Positions 18,257 to 27,637 of a stretch of DNA of 64,000 nucleotides are shown here, piece after piece. Under the pieces are notes generated by a model, which saw only the letters and a program-made list of their open reading frames with translations, made no database searches and was not told the origin of the DNA. The position numbers were made by a program, and so were the translations under genes. Each line of letters opens with the position of its first letter. Position 1 is the first letter of the stretch. This DNA comes from Chloracidobacterium sp. (lineage in GTDB: Bacteria; Acidobacteriota; Blastocatellia; Chloracidobacteriales; Chloracidobacteriaceae), in contig JANWUV010000009.1 in assembly GCA_025057975.1 (NCBI GenBank), positions 62,001 through 126,000 of the forward strand, written 5' to 3'.

Positions 18257-19318
18257 ATGAGGAAACCCTTGCTTGATGTGTTATTCCCGGCTCTGGCCGT
18301 AGTGTTTGCCTTTGCGCTGGGCGGCGTCATCGTTTGGCTGATGGGCGATAGCCCGTTCACCGTTTATGAACTCTTCTTCTCCAGCGCCTTTGGCTCCCTC
18401 GATGGCGTCGGCTACACGCTGTTCTATGCGACGCCGTTGATTTTCACTGGCTTGGCGGTGTCGGTCGCCTTTCGGTGCGGACTGCTCAACATCGGCGCGG
18501 AAGGTCAGCTAACCGTTGGGGCCTTTGCCGCCGCCTGGGTGGGGTTCACGCTGACGGGACTACCGTCGCCGGTGCTGGCGCCAGCCTGTATCTTGGGCGC
18601 GATGCTCGCCGGCGCGTTGTGGGCGGCCGTGCCGGGTATCCTCAAGGCCCGCTTCGGCGCCCATGAAGTCATCAACACCATCATGATGAACTTCATCGCC
18701 GCCGGGTTAGTCAGCTACCTTGTGCAGTACCACTACCGCGAGCCGGGCGACCCGATTCTCCAAACCTATGAGATCGCGCCCGCCGCCCATCTGGCGCGCA
18801 TGCACCGCTTGATCCCAGCCATTCCTGAACGCATCCCGTTGAGTCTAGCCTTTTTGATCGCCTTGCTTGCCTGCGTCGCCGTTTATGTCTTTCTCTGGAA
18901 GACAAAATGGGGTTATGAGTTGCGCGCCGTCGGGAGCAGTCCGACGGCGGCGGAGTACGCTGGCGTCAACGTCCCACGCAACATTGTGCTGGCGATGGTC
19001 ATCAGCGGCGCGCTCGCCGGATTGGTCGCCGCAAGCGAGGTGCTGGGCTACCGTCACCGCTACTATGACGGCTTCTCGCCGGGCTACGGTTTCACCGGCA
19101 TCGCCGTTGCGCTGCTGGGGCGTAACCACCCGGTTGGGATTGTGTTGGCAGCCGTCCTGTTTGGGGCGTTGATTCGGTCGCAGCTTTTTATCGGCATCTT
19201 TACCGAGCGCGTCTCTAAGGACCTGACCATCGTTCTGCAGGCCGTCATCATCCTGTGTGTCGCCTGTGAGTATCCGGTGCGAAACGCTTTCGCCAAACTG
19301 ACCAAGTCTGACGTGTGA
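18257..19318 (+). CDS. Nucleoside/simple-sugar type ABC transporter permease (YufP/NupP-like)
   Basis: The 353-residue protein has about nine to ten membrane segments and the BPD_transp_2 signatures of nucleoside importers: FRCGLLNIGAEGQLTVGAFAA near residue 75, FGAHEVINTIMMNFIA near 135, KTKWGYELRAVGSSPTAAEYAGV near 215, and GYGFTGIAVALLGRNHP near 275. Normally such a permease is encoded with a BMP-type binding lipoprotein, an ATPase and a second permease. None is adjacent here. The next gene overlaps it (GTGA) and encodes a TPR protein. It may use components encoded elsewhere or be a remnant of a larger locus. Confidence 0.87.
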   Translation: MRKPLLDVLFPALAVVFAFALGGVIVWLMGDSPFTVYELFFSSAFGSLDGVGYTLFYATPLIFTGLAVSVAFRCGLLNIGAEGQLTVGAFAAAWVGFTLTGLPSPVLAPACILGAMLAGALWAAVPGILKARFGAHEVINTIMMNFIAAGLVSYLVQYHYREPGDPILQTYEIAPAAHLARMHRLIPAIPERIPLSLAFLIALLACVAVYVFLWKTKWGYELRAVGSSPTAAEYAGVNVPRNIVLAMVISGALAGLVAASEVLGYRHRYYDGFSPGYGFTGIAVALLGRNHPVGIVLAAVLFGALIRSQLFIGIFTERVSKDLTIVLQAVIILCVACEYPVRNAFAKLTKSDV

Positions 19319-19320
19319 CG

Positions 19321-21333
19321 ATGAGGCCTTTGACAACGACCAAGCTTATCCGCGCCGCCGTTCGTCCTGCCTTGGCGCAGGTCGCTGTTTCCAGCTTCGC
19401 CATTGTCGCTTCGGCGCAGCTGGTACCAACGCAACCCGGCGCTGCGGCGGGCGGTACGCGCCCAAACCTACCGACCACCGCCGATCCATCGCCGCCGGCG
19501 GCGATGGTGGTTTTGGCGGCTCCGACGACGACAACTGAGCTACTGCGCGAGCAAGCCGACCTTGAGGCTGCGCTTGCCGCCGCGACGCTTGAGGAGCGCA
19601 TCGCCCAACTCAGCCAGTTTTTGAGAACGTATCCAGCGTCGCCGCTGCAGATGTCCGCCCGGCAAGCCTTGGTGCGCAGCCAAGCGCAGCTTGGCGAGCA
19701 ACGCTTGCGGGCCGGTGACTTGGCAGGCGCCCAGGCAATCTTTCGCCAAGCCGTCAAGTCGCTACCGGAAGCCGAGGCGTCCCGTGTGTTCCGGTCGTTG
19801 ATCCTGCCAATGCCGTTGCTGCTGGCGACACAGGGCTTTCGCAGGGAAGCGATTCTGCTGATGCGCGAGTTCCAGTCCTGCGCTTGGAACAACGCCGGCG
19901 CGCTGGAACAAATCGGCCTGTTTTATGTCAGTCTGGAAGCGCCGGCTGACGCCCAAGAGGTTTTCAAACGCGCCGTTGAGCTTGATCCGGCGTCCGCCAG
20001 TTTTCATCACGGTTTGGGCGTCGCCTACCAAATTGGGCTGCGGCTTGAGGCCGCCGCCGCCGCCTTTCAAAAGGCAACCGAAATTGATCCGAAAAGTCGG
20101 GTTGCATGGGCGGCGCTGGCTGATCTCCAACGCGCCGCCGGCGACTATGCACAGGCCGAAGCCAACTACCGGCGTCAACTGGAGATTGACCCGGAACATC
20201 CCACCGCGTGGGGTGGACTTGCCGTTTGTTACTTGGCGCAGGGACGCGAAAGCGAGGCCATTGCGCCGATGGCACGCATGTTGACCATTAACCCTCGCGA
20301 TGTACGCTTTCTGACGCAGTTGGCCTATCTGCACGCCGCCAACGGTAACTTCACGGCCGCTGCCGCCGCCAGTGCGCAAGCAAAGCGCCTTCAGCCCAAC
20401 TATCCTTGGCTGCGCATCGTCGAGGCCCACTTGATGCGGCGGGCGGGCGACTTTGCCGAAGCCGAAAACATCCTTGGCGAAGCTCTGCAGACGGCGCAAT
20501 TCGCCACGCTTCAGTTTGAGCTTGGGGCAACGCTCATTCTGGCCAACGCCTACGACCAAGCCCTTGAACCCTTTGAGACCTTTCTCACGGTGACGCCGGA
20601 CGGCGAGTTTGAAGCGGTGTTGGGCGGCGCGCTGCCCGTCCGCAGCCCAAGCCTTATGCGCCTGCTTGACTTTGAACGACGGGCGTCGCTGCTGGTTGCG
20701 CCGACCTTGCTCAAGGAGGATGAAATTGCCGCCGTCGAGCGCTATGTGCGCTTTGCCCTCCTGGCCAAGCAGGCCCGCGCCAAAGGCGTGTCTTCCGGTC
20801 TGGGGTTGACCGAATCGCCGTTGGAGGCGGCCGCCAAGGCGTTTGTCGCCGGCAAGGACCCGGCACGCGGGTGGCGGTTACTGCGCGCGGCCGAGACGCT
20901 GGTGGAAGTCGGCGAGCTGGGTGTCGCCGAACGCTTCGCCCGGCAGGCGATTGACGCCCTTGGTGACGCCGCCCGTGCGGCCGGCGGCGGAGTGGACGGC
21001 CTGCGCGAGGAGGACCGTTTGGCGGAATTTTACGTCCGCGCCCAGATGACGCTGGGGTGGGTGCTTTACAAGCAGGGCGAGACGGCGGCGGCGGTGGTCC
21101 GGCTGCGGGAGGCGGTCAAGGCGTATCCGACGGCGCCGTCGCGGCGGGAAGCCGCGTGGCGGCTCGGGACTGTCCTTGAAGCCGTCAAGCAGGATGCCGA
21201 TGCGTTTGAAGCCTACAAGCTGGGCTATGACGCCAACGCTCCGACGGCCGCCGATCGCCGCGCCAAGCTTGAAGCCGTCTATCGCCGTCTTCACGGCTCA
21301 CTGGACGGCTTCGACGCCGCGCTGGCGCCGTAA
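19321..21333 (+). CDS. Exported TPR-repeat protein
   Basis: The protein of about 670 residues begins with a signal-like hydrophobic segment (VAVSSFAIVASAQL), then a Pro/Ala/Thr-rich linker. An array of tetratricopeptide repeats fills roughly residues 180-420, for example LDPASASFHHGLGVAYQIGL and DPEHPTAWGGLAVCYLAQG. The C-terminal half is helical with further TPR-like segments. TPR arrays mediate protein-protein contacts, and the leader suggests a periplasmic or membrane-attached location. A GTG two codons upstream overlaps the permease stop and could equally be the start. Its 3' end overlaps the convergent queG end by 43 bases. No specific function can be assigned. Confidence 0.78.
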   Translation: MRPLTTTKLIRAAVRPALAQVAVSSFAIVASAQLVPTQPGAAAGGTRPNLPTTADPSPPAAMVVLAAPTTTTELLREQADLEAALAAATLEERIAQLSQFLRTYPASPLQMSARQALVRSQAQLGEQRLRAGDLAGAQAIFRQAVKSLPEAEASRVFRSLILPMPLLLATQGFRREAILLMREFQSCAWNNAGALEQIGLFYVSLEAPADAQEVFKRAVELDPASASFHHGLGVAYQIGLRLEAAAAAFQKATEIDPKSRVAWAALADLQRAAGDYAQAEANYRRQLEIDPEHPTAWGGLAVCYLAQGRESEAIAPMARMLTINPRDVRFLTQLAYLHAANGNFTAAAAASAQAKRLQPNYPWLRIVEAHLMRRAGDFAEAENILGEALQTAQFATLQFELGATLILANAYDQALEPFETFLTVTPDGEFEAVLGGALPVRSPSLMRLLDFERRASLLVAPTLLKEDEIAAVERYVRFALLAKQARAKGVSSGLGLTESPLEAAAKAFVAGKDPARGWRLLRAAETLVEVGELGVAERFARQAIDALGDAARAAGGGVDGLREEDRLAEFYVRAQMTLGWVLYKQGETAAAVVRLREAVKAYPTAPSRREAAWRLGTVLEAVKQDADAFEAYKLGYDANAPTAADRRAKLEAVYRRLHGSLDGFDAALAP

Positions 21334-22334
21334 TGGCTGATTGGTTTTGGGAAGGCGGGTTGTGAGGCGTTGTCGGCCGTGTGACCCTGCGCCGCCGCAA
21401 TGTTGCGTTTTAAGCCACGGTGCTTGGCGCGCAACACCGGCGTTCCGGCGAACCGCTGTTTGAAGGCGTCCGGCGTTAGGGCGTTGAGTTCTTCAAACGT
21501 CGGCGCAACCATTCCCTCACGCGGCGCAAAGCGGGGCTCCGAGGTCGGTTGCCGGAACCGCGACCAGGGGCACACATCTTGGCACACGTCACAGCCGAAG
21601 ACCCATCCGTGCGTGTCCATCTCCGGGGTCTCGCTTTTGGATTCAATCGTCGCAAACGAAATGCAGCGGCGGGCGTCTACCACATAGGGTTCGACGATCG
21701 CCCCTGTTGGACAGGCCTCTAGGCACGCCGTGCACACGCCGCAGTGGTCGGGGACGGTCTCCGTCTCCGGCTCAAGTTCGATGTCAAGGAACAGTTCGCC
21801 CAAGAACACCCACGAACCGAACTCGCGCGTGATGACATTGCCGTGTTTGCCGAGCCAGCCGAGGCCGGCGCGAACGGCCCAGGCTTTGTCCATGGCGGGC
21901 TGGGCGTCAACCGCAATATATCCCTTCGCCGTAGGACGTTCGGCGCGCACCCAATCGAGCAGCGCCGTCAGTTTTTCGGTCAGGACATCGTGGTAGTCAT
22001 CGCCCCAGGCGTAGCGCGAAATCTTAGCAATGCCGGGCGCGTTTGTATGGCGCGGCGGCGTGTCGTAGTTGAGCGCCACGGCGACCACCGACTTGACGCC
22101 GGGTAAGAGCAACTCTGGGCGCATTCGCTTTTCAGCCGTACGCGCCATCCAGCCCATCGTCGCATGGCGGCCGCGCGCCAGCCAATCCGCCAAACGTCGT
22201 CCTTCGGCCTCAAGTGGTTCGGCGCGGGCGACGCCTACCTTAGAAAAGCCCAGTGCTAGTGCCTGTGCCTTGAGCCGTTTGGTGAAGGCGGCGACAGCTT
22301 CGGATGGGGCGGTCGGCGTTGCTGCTTCCCTCAT
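21291..22334 (-). CDS. queG: Epoxyqueuosine reductase
   Basis: QueG reduces epoxyqueuosine to queuosine in tRNA with a cobalamin cofactor and two [4Fe-4S] clusters. The 347-residue protein contains PGVKSVVAVALNY, the KISRYAWGDDYH signature, AVRAGLGWLGKHGNVI, and ferredoxin motifs CGVCTACLEACPTG and CDVCQDVCPW. These supply the cluster ligands. Its ATG overlaps the der TGA by four bases, so translation is probably coupled. The last roughly 15 codons run antisense into the TPR gene end. The C-terminal tail (about 20 residues, Ala/Ser/Pro-rich) is probably not conserved. Confidence 0.95.
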   Translation of the reverse strand: MREAATPTAPSEAVAAFTKRLKAQALALGFSKVGVARAEPLEAEGRRLADWLARGRHATMGWMARTAEKRMRPELLLPGVKSVVAVALNYDTPPRHTNAPGIAKISRYAWGDDYHDVLTEKLTALLDWVRAERPTAKGYIAVDAQPAMDKAWAVRAGLGWLGKHGNVITREFGSWVFLGELFLDIELEPETETVPDHCGVCTACLEACPTGAIVEPYVVDARRCISFATIESKSETPEMDTHGWVFGCDVCQDVCPWSRFRQPTSEPRFAPREGMVAPTFEELNALTPDAFKQRFAGTPVLRAKHRGLKRNIAAAQGHTADNASQPAFPKPISHYGASAASKPSSEP

Positions 22335-23773
22335 GACGACCTGCCGGATTTCCTGCCGCTGCGCGGACGCGACACGATTCGCAGCGGCGTCGCAAAGAAG
22401 TCGAAGTTTTCGCGCAGCCGGTTCTCGACATAACGCAGGTAGGAAAAGTGCAGCTTCTTGGTCGAGTTTGTGAAGAGGACGAACGTTGGCGGGACGCTGC
22501 GCGCCTGCGTCACGTAGTGTACTTTGACCGGCGTACTGGTCGGCAGCGTCGCCCGTGGGGTTTCAAGGTACTCGGCGAAGAAACGGTTGAGTTCACTGGT
22601 TGGGATGCGCCGGTGGCGCGCCTCATAGGCGCGCACGGCCAAATCAAGCAGGCGTGTCACGCGCTGACCAGTGAGCGCCGAAATGAAGACGACCGGGGCG
22701 TAGTCGAGAAACTTCACCCGCTCGCGCAGTTGCCTTTCGTAGCGTTTAGCTGTGTCGGCGTCCTTGGGGATAAGGTCCCATTTGTTGAGGGCGATGAGGA
22801 TAGATGCGCCGCTTTCAAGCGCATAGCCGGCGATGACTTCGTCCAGATGCGTTGGGCCTTCAACGGCGTCCAGCAGCAGGACCGCAACATCCGTCCGTTC
22901 TAGTGCTTTGCGTGCCATGATGACGGAGAGCTTTTCGGCAAGGGCCGTCGTCCTGCCTTTACGACGAATCCCCGCCGTGTCAATGAGGGTGAAGGGGCGT
23001 CCGTTGTGAACGAGGTTGGTGTCAACGGCGTCGCGCGTTGTGCCGGCGATGGGACTGACAATGACCCGCTCTTCACCCAGCAGGGCGTTGACCAGCGACG
23101 ACTTACCGACGTTGGGCCGTCCGATGACCGCCACGCGGATTCGTTCCGGCGGCGGCGGTGCGGCGGCCGGCGCGTTGGTGAACGCCAGAATCTCATCGAG
23201 GAGGTCGGCCGTGCCTGTGCCGTGTTCCGCTGAAATTGGAAACAGCGCGTCAAAGCCAAAGCGATAAAACTCGCTTGCCGCCGTCCGAAGGCTGTCCGAC
23301 TCGACTTTGTTAGCGACGACAAAGACCGGCTTGCCGAAGAGATGAAGGTGTTGGGCTAGAGCTTCATCAAGTGGTGTGACGCCTTCGCGCGCGTCCACCA
23401 CCCACAGCAGCAGCGTCGCGCCTTCGATGGCGAAAGAGGCTTGCTTGAAAACGTTGGCCGGGATGATGGCGTCTTCGTCGGGGACGATGCCGCCGGTATC
23501 CACCACCTCGAAGGCGCGCCCTAGCCACTCGACTACGCCGTAGTGCCGGTCGCGGGTAATCCCCGGTTCGTCGCCGACAATGGCTTGTCGCCGGCCGACG
23601 AGCTTGTTAAAGAGGGTGGACTTCCCGACATTAGGACGGCCGACGATGACGACGCTCGGCAGCATTGGTGGCGGTTGGAGCGCCGGCGGCGGTTCGTCCA
23701 CAAGGTCGGCTAGCTGTTCAACCGGAATGAGGTCGTCGGACGTCAACGGTGGAGCTTGGTTGGGCAGAGCCAT
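22331..23773 (-). CDS. der: Ribosome biogenesis GTPase Der (EngA)
   Basis: Der is an essential two-domain GTPase for 50S subunit maturation. The first G domain has GRPNVGKSTLFNKLVG, then DTGG and NKVE. The second has GRPNVGKSSLVNALLG, DTAGI and NKWD. A KH-like domain follows with the FVLFTNSTKKLHFSYLRYVENRLRE signature. A longer frame upstream adds a hydrophobic leader that is not typical. I chose the ATG beginning MALPNQAPP, which has GGAAGG about a dozen bases upstream, giving 480 residues with an acidic/Pro-rich extension before the first G domain. It overlaps queG by four bases. Confidence 0.95.
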   Translation of the reverse strand: MALPNQAPPLTSDDLIPVEQLADLVDEPPPALQPPPMLPSVVIVGRPNVGKSTLFNKLVGRRQAIVGDEPGITRDRHYGVVEWLGRAFEVVDTGGIVPDEDAIIPANVFKQASFAIEGATLLLWVVDAREGVTPLDEALAQHLHLFGKPVFVVANKVESDSLRTAASEFYRFGFDALFPISAEHGTGTADLLDEILAFTNAPAAAPPPPERIRVAVIGRPNVGKSSLVNALLGEERVIVSPIAGTTRDAVDTNLVHNGRPFTLIDTAGIRRKGRTTALAEKLSVIMARKALERTDVAVLLLDAVEGPTHLDEVIAGYALESGASILIALNKWDLIPKDADTAKRYERQLRERVKFLDYAPVVFISALTGQRVTRLLDLAVRAYEARHRRIPTSELNRFFAEYLETPRATLPTSTPVKVHYVTQARSVPPTFVLFTNSTKKLHFSYLRYVENRLRENFDFFATPLRIVSRPRSGRKSGRSS

Positions 23774-24077
23774 TTTGGAAGCCTTCCGTTTGAGGACGCG
23801 ATGGATGTAGTACGCAGCGACGGCGCCAAAGACGTAGCAACCTGCGATTATACACATCGGTGATGGAGGTAAGCCTACGGGCGTCGTCTGGCGTCGTCGG
23901 CCTCTGCCGGACGGACAGGATGTGGAACCTTGCTTTTCCGCTGGCTGTTATCCCGGCGAGCGAAACCGCGCTCCAAACCAAATGCCTTGGTCGGGCCGGC
24001 CCTGACTCGCCGGCCGCAGCCAAGGCGGAGCGTTTCAGGTGTTTCTAGGTGGTTTGCCTGGAGGTTTTCACCAGCTC

Positions 24078-24683
24078 ATGTTTTGTCCGGCCTGTGGTAC
24101 GCAAACTCAGCTTCCCGATCAAAACTTCCGTAAAGCGTGCGGTATGAACCTGACCGTCGTCGCCGGCGCACTTCAAGCCGGTACTGGGCGGACGCCAAGC
24201 GACCTGGCGGCGGCGGTCACCGAGCAGTTGGCGACGCTTCAGCACTTATCAGCACTTAAAGGAGCAGGCGTTACGCGCCAAGCTGCGCCGAATTGGCTGG
24301 GAGCTGATCGCCGGCAGCCCGCTTCTAGGGGCGACGCTTGCGGTTTCGGCGTCGGTGCTGGAAAACATCAGCCACTGGCCGGCCCGTCTCGTTGACTCCC
24401 TCGGCGGTTTCGGCGGGCTGATGTTTTTGCGGGGATTCTGGTGTTGGTGTATGCGCGGATGGCTTTCAAGAAGGAGCCGTCGCCGCAAGTTGTAGTGGTC
24501 GCCGCCCCACCATCCGGCGCGGCCGGTCATCCGCTGCCTGGTCAGACACCAACCCCGAAGGCTGAGTATCCCTACCGTGCGGCTTTCCCGGCCCCGGCGA
24601 CGGTCGCTGAGCCGCCAAGCGTGACGGAGCACACCACTGAACGCCTCAACGACCCCTATCAGAGACCGCCCAGAGTCTCATAA
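24078..24683 (+). pseudogene. Zinc-ribbon membrane protein gene broken by two frameshifts
   Basis: The frame opens with ATG after GGAGG and encodes a zinc-ribbon start, MFCPACGTQTQLPDQNF. The second cysteine pair is damaged: RKACG where CKACG is expected. An exact 10-bp tandem copy of tcagcactta at 24239-24258 then shifts the frame. Deleting one copy restores a continuous ATLQHLKEQALRAKLRRIGW reading that leads into a hydrophobic segment (LIAGSPLLGATLAVSASVL). A further one-base change near 24430 in the ttgcgggg tract returns to the original frame, giving VYARMAFKKEPSP and a Pro-rich tail ending at 24683. Read straight through, the protein stops at 24395. Similar zinc-ribbon plus membrane-helix proteins are frequent in Acidobacteria. 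Function unknown. Confidence 0.75.
24239..24258. repeat. 10-bp tandem duplication that causes a frameshift
   Basis: Two adjacent copies of tcagcactta lie inside the broken zinc-ribbon gene. Removing one copy restores the downstream frame exactly, so this is a slippage-type insertion. Confidence 0.9.
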
Positions 24684-24843
24684 ACAGTCCCATAATCCAC
24701 CGCCGCGTTGGTTTTCGCATTATCAAGTGCGGTGAAACACACCGTCGGACGCAACGCGGTTGCGGCACATTCGTCGTACCCGTAAGCGTCACATTCGCCA
24801 GCGGCCGGTCAGGTCACCTCTCTGGTCGCCAAGGAGTCTTGCC

Positions 24844-25503
24844 ATGAATCGAAGAACGCTGCTTGGACTGGTGTTGACGGCGCTGATTGCCGTTGGTTGC
24901 GCCGCCTCGGCCGAACAACCCAAGTCGCCTCATTCAAGCCAACATGAAGGAGTCCAACCGTCTATGACGAATGCACCTAACGCGACGTCCAATCCGACGC
25001 CCGGCTGCCCGCCGGCGCTTGACTTTCGGGTAAAGAACATCGAGGGCAGGGAAGTCAACCTGTGCGATTACAAGGGTAATGTGCTGCTGGTGGTTAACGT
25101 CGCGTCGCGCTGCGGCTACACGCCGCAATACAAGGGACTGGAAGCCCTTCATCGGAAGTACCGTGATAGGGGGTTGCGCGTCCTTGGTTTTCCATCCAAC
25201 GACTTTGGCGCGCAAGAGCCGGGGACGGAGGCTGAAATCAAGGCGTTTTGCACCTCGAACTACGGCGTCACTTTTGACATGTTTTCCAAAATCACGGTCA
25301 AGGGACCAAATAAGCACCCGTTTTACCAGTACCTCACGTCGGGCGGCGGGAATGAAAAGCTGGCTGGGGAAGTACGGTGGAACTTCCACAAGTACCTCAT
25401 CGGCCGCGACGGCAAGCTACGCGCCGTGTTTCCATCCAGTGTCGAGCCGCTTTCCCCTGAACTGACGCAGGCTATTGAAGTTGCGCTCAACGAGGGGGCT
25501 TAG
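24844..25503 (+). CDS. Glutathione peroxidase family lipoprotein
   Basis: The 219-residue protein starts with a lipoprotein signal peptide (LTALIAVGC, lipobox Cys at 19). A Ser/Pro/Asn-rich linker follows, then a thioredoxin-fold GPx domain. NVASRCGYTPQYKGLE carries the peroxidatic Cys at 90 (Cys, not selenocysteine), FPSNDFGAQEPG carries the conserved Gln, and WNFHKYLIGRDG carries the conserved Trp/Asn. Bacterial enzymes of this type usually reduce hydroperoxides with thioredoxin-like donors. The lipobox places it in the periplasm, anchored to a membrane. AAGGAG lies nine bases before the ATG. An upstream in-frame ATG would add 28 residues before the signal and is less likely. Confidence 0.9.
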   Translation: MNRRTLLGLVLTALIAVGCAASAEQPKSPHSSQHEGVQPSMTNAPNATSNPTPGCPPALDFRVKNIEGREVNLCDYKGNVLLVVNVASRCGYTPQYKGLEALHRKYRDRGLRVLGFPSNDFGAQEPGTEAEIKAFCTSNYGVTFDMFSKITVKGPNKHPFYQYLTSGGGNEKLAGEVRWNFHKYLIGRDGKLRAVFPSSVEPLSPELTQAIEVALNEGA

Positions 25504-25978
25504 CGCCCCTTCCACGAGCGCACCGCTGGTGTGCAGGTTTGAGTTGACGAAAACTTGGTGGCACCGAGTTTACCTGCGTGGCTGGGAGAGGCGGCTTGCC
25601 GGTAGGTTTCAAGTAAATCAGCCAGGTCAGAGGGCGAGAGGCCGGAGCGGTCCGGTAGGGCGGCGTCCACGCTGAACAAGTCGTGGTCGAGCTTGGCAAG
25701 CCGTCCTGCCGAGCGGTTTGGGCCACTGTCCACCGCGTGGAAGATTTCTACCTCTGGCGACAAACGCAGGCGAAAGGGTGAGTAGTCCGGCAGGTCGCAG
25801 CCGACTTGGACGCAAAATCAGCGGTCGGTCAGGCAGGGAGAGTTGAGCGAAAGAGTGCCTGGCCTCCATCGCTCTGCGGGAGATGCCGGCGCAGACGGTG
25901 TTTCGTTTTGCAAGCGGGTGCGGTAAAGTGCCGCGTACTGCGACTTTTCTCACATTCTCAACCCCTGCGTCATTGCTC
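25504..25978. other. 475-base intergenic stretch without a recognised gene
   Basis: Both strands were read. Short minus-strand frames exist, one giving an 87-residue translation with a plausible-looking acidic stretch (LAKLDHDLFSVDAALPDRSG). It lacks a ribosome binding site and any family resemblance. The region should contain the promoter for the lycopene cyclase gene, but no clear promoter elements were identified. Confidence 0.55.
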
Positions 25979-27637
25979 ATGAGTCATTCCACGATTCTGC
26001 CGCGTCTTGCCTCATCCACCATTGGTGACGTCTATCCTCGCACCGCCGCCGCGTTCGCCGCCATGCCCGACGGTGAGATGTGGCTTGAGCGGCTGATTGA
26101 ACTAGACGCCAACCGGCGGCGCTTACTGGCTCCGCCGGAGTTGCTGCTTGGCTATGGGCCGCCGGCGGAAACACGGCCGGCGAGCGCCGGAACGTTTGAC
26201 GTCATCATCGCGGGCGGTTGTTTCGGTTTGATTGTCGGCGCCACTTTGGCGGCGCGCTATGGATGGCGCGTTTTGGTGTTTGACCGCCATCAGGTTGGGA
26301 AAACCCACCGTGACTGGAACATCTCGCGCGGTGAACTTCAACGGCTGACGGAGGCTGGGCTGTTTACCGACGCCGAAATGGAAACCTTCATCGTGGCTGA
26401 GTACGACCGGGGTTTCGTCAAGTTTCACGCCGAAGGTTGCTTCCTTGACGCCGACCGGTTGTGGTTTGACGACGTGCTGACATTGGCGGTGTCGTCGGAC
26501 CGACTTCTGGCCCAGTGTCGGCGGAAGCTGTTGCAGGATGGCCGCAGTCAGTGTCTTGACCGGACGACGCTGCAGCGGGTGCAGGTAGAAGAAGGCGGCG
26601 TGACGGTGGATGTGGTTAGTCAGGAAGACGGCCGCAAGCGCTTTCGAGGGCGGCTCTTTATTGACACGATGGGTACGCTCTCGCCTATCGCCCGCCAACT
26701 CAATCCGCGTGAGACGGTGACCTACCTGTGTCCGACGGTTGGAACGATCGCCACCGGCTTCGCCAAGGGGACGGCGGCGGACGAAGTAGACGCGCGGGTA
26801 GGGGAAATCCTAGTGACGACTGAGCATGCGCAGCATGGGCGGCAGTTGTTGTGGGAGGGCTTCGCCGGACGCGATGACGAGTTTACGACGTACCTGTTCC
26901 ACTACGCGCCGGTCGAGGCGATTGATCGGCTGTCGCTGCTGGCATTGTTTGAGACGTATTTTGAGACGCTGCCGCGCTACAAGCGGCCCGGCGCGGATTT
27001 TGCGTTTCGGCGGCCGGTGTTTGGGTACATTCCGGGGCTGCACCATGTGGGTTTAGGGCCGCAGAAGCGGACGGCGACGCATCGGGTGTTATTGCTGGGG
27101 GATGCAGCGTCGCTGAATTCGCCGTTGACCTTTTGCGGCTTTGGGTCTTTGGTGCGGAACCTGCGTCGGATAACGCACCTCATTGATTTGGCGCTCAAAG
27201 GGAATCATTTGGATGAAAGATCGCTGCGGCTTATCAACGCTTACGAGCCGGGCGTGGCGATTATGGCGGCGTTTACGCGCTACATGGTGGCGGACGAAGG
27301 CGAGGACCCGAAAGCCGTCAACGAATTACTCAACATCGTCATGGAGGCGCTTCATCGGCTGCCGCCGTCTGTCAGGACAGGTCTTTTCCAAGACTGCATG
27401 GGGTGGGGTGACTTTGTGCAGCTGATGCTTCAGATGCAGAAGCTGCACCCGAACATCTGGGAGGCTGTCCCGCGCAAGTTGGGGACGGTGTACACGTCGG
27501 CGTGGGTGCTGAACTTCATCGAGTTTTCATCCTTTGCGTTGCAAAAGCAGCTTGTTGCGTGGACGGGACGGATTGGGCAGGGGCTGCGGGAAGACTTCTA
27601 CAACTACGCCAACTATTACCGATATGCCTTGGTTTGA
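25979..27637 (+). CDS. cruA: FAD-dependent lycopene cyclase of the CruA/CruP family
   Basis: The 552-residue flavoprotein has an N-terminal FAD-binding Rossmann segment (DVIIAGGCFGLIVGATLAAR, then RVLVFDR). The CruA/CruP-type DWNISRGELQRL follows, then RLFIDTMGTLSPIARQL, the ARDDEFTTYLF-like block (GRDDEFTTYLFHY), and LLGDAASLNSPLTFCGFGSLVR where FAD contacts are expected. CruA cyclises lycopene to gamma- or beta-carotene in green sulfur bacteria and cyanobacteria. CruP is its poorly understood paralogue, and sequence memory does not separate the two. Carotenoids are part of the light-harvesting apparatus that the crtB and bchG genes also serve. The ATG used has no strong ribosome binding site. 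The 3' end overlaps the next gene by 14 bases. Confidence 0.72.
   Translation: MSHSTILPRLASSTIGDVYPRTAAAFAAMPDGEMWLERLIELDANRRRLLAPPELLLGYGPPAETRPASAGTFDVIIAGGCFGLIVGATLAARYGWRVLVFDRHQVGKTHRDWNISRGELQRLTEAGLFTDAEMETFIVAEYDRGFVKFHAEGCFLDADRLWFDDVLTLAVSSDRLLAQCRRKLLQDGRSQCLDRTTLQRVQVEEGGVTVDVVSQEDGRKRFRGRLFIDTMGTLSPIARQLNPRETVTYLCPTVGTIATGFAKGTAADEVDARVGEILVTTEHAQHGRQLLWEGFAGRDDEFTTYLFHYAPVEAIDRLSLLALFETYFETLPRYKRPGADFAFRRPVFGYIPGLHHVGLGPQKRTATHRVLLLGDAASLNSPLTFCGFGSLVRNLRRITHLIDLALKGNHLDERSLRLINAYEPGVAIMAAFTRYMVADEGEDPKAVNELLNIVMEALHRLPPSVRTGLFQDCMGWGDFVQLMLQMQKLHPNIWEAVPRKLGTVYTSAWVLNFIEFSSFALQKQLVAWTGRIGQGLREDFYNYANYYRYALV

Noticed and set aside
25500-25763. 87-codon minus-strand frame downstream of the glutathione peroxidase gene
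   Set aside because: It has no ribosome binding site, overlaps the gpx stop, and shows no family resemblance.
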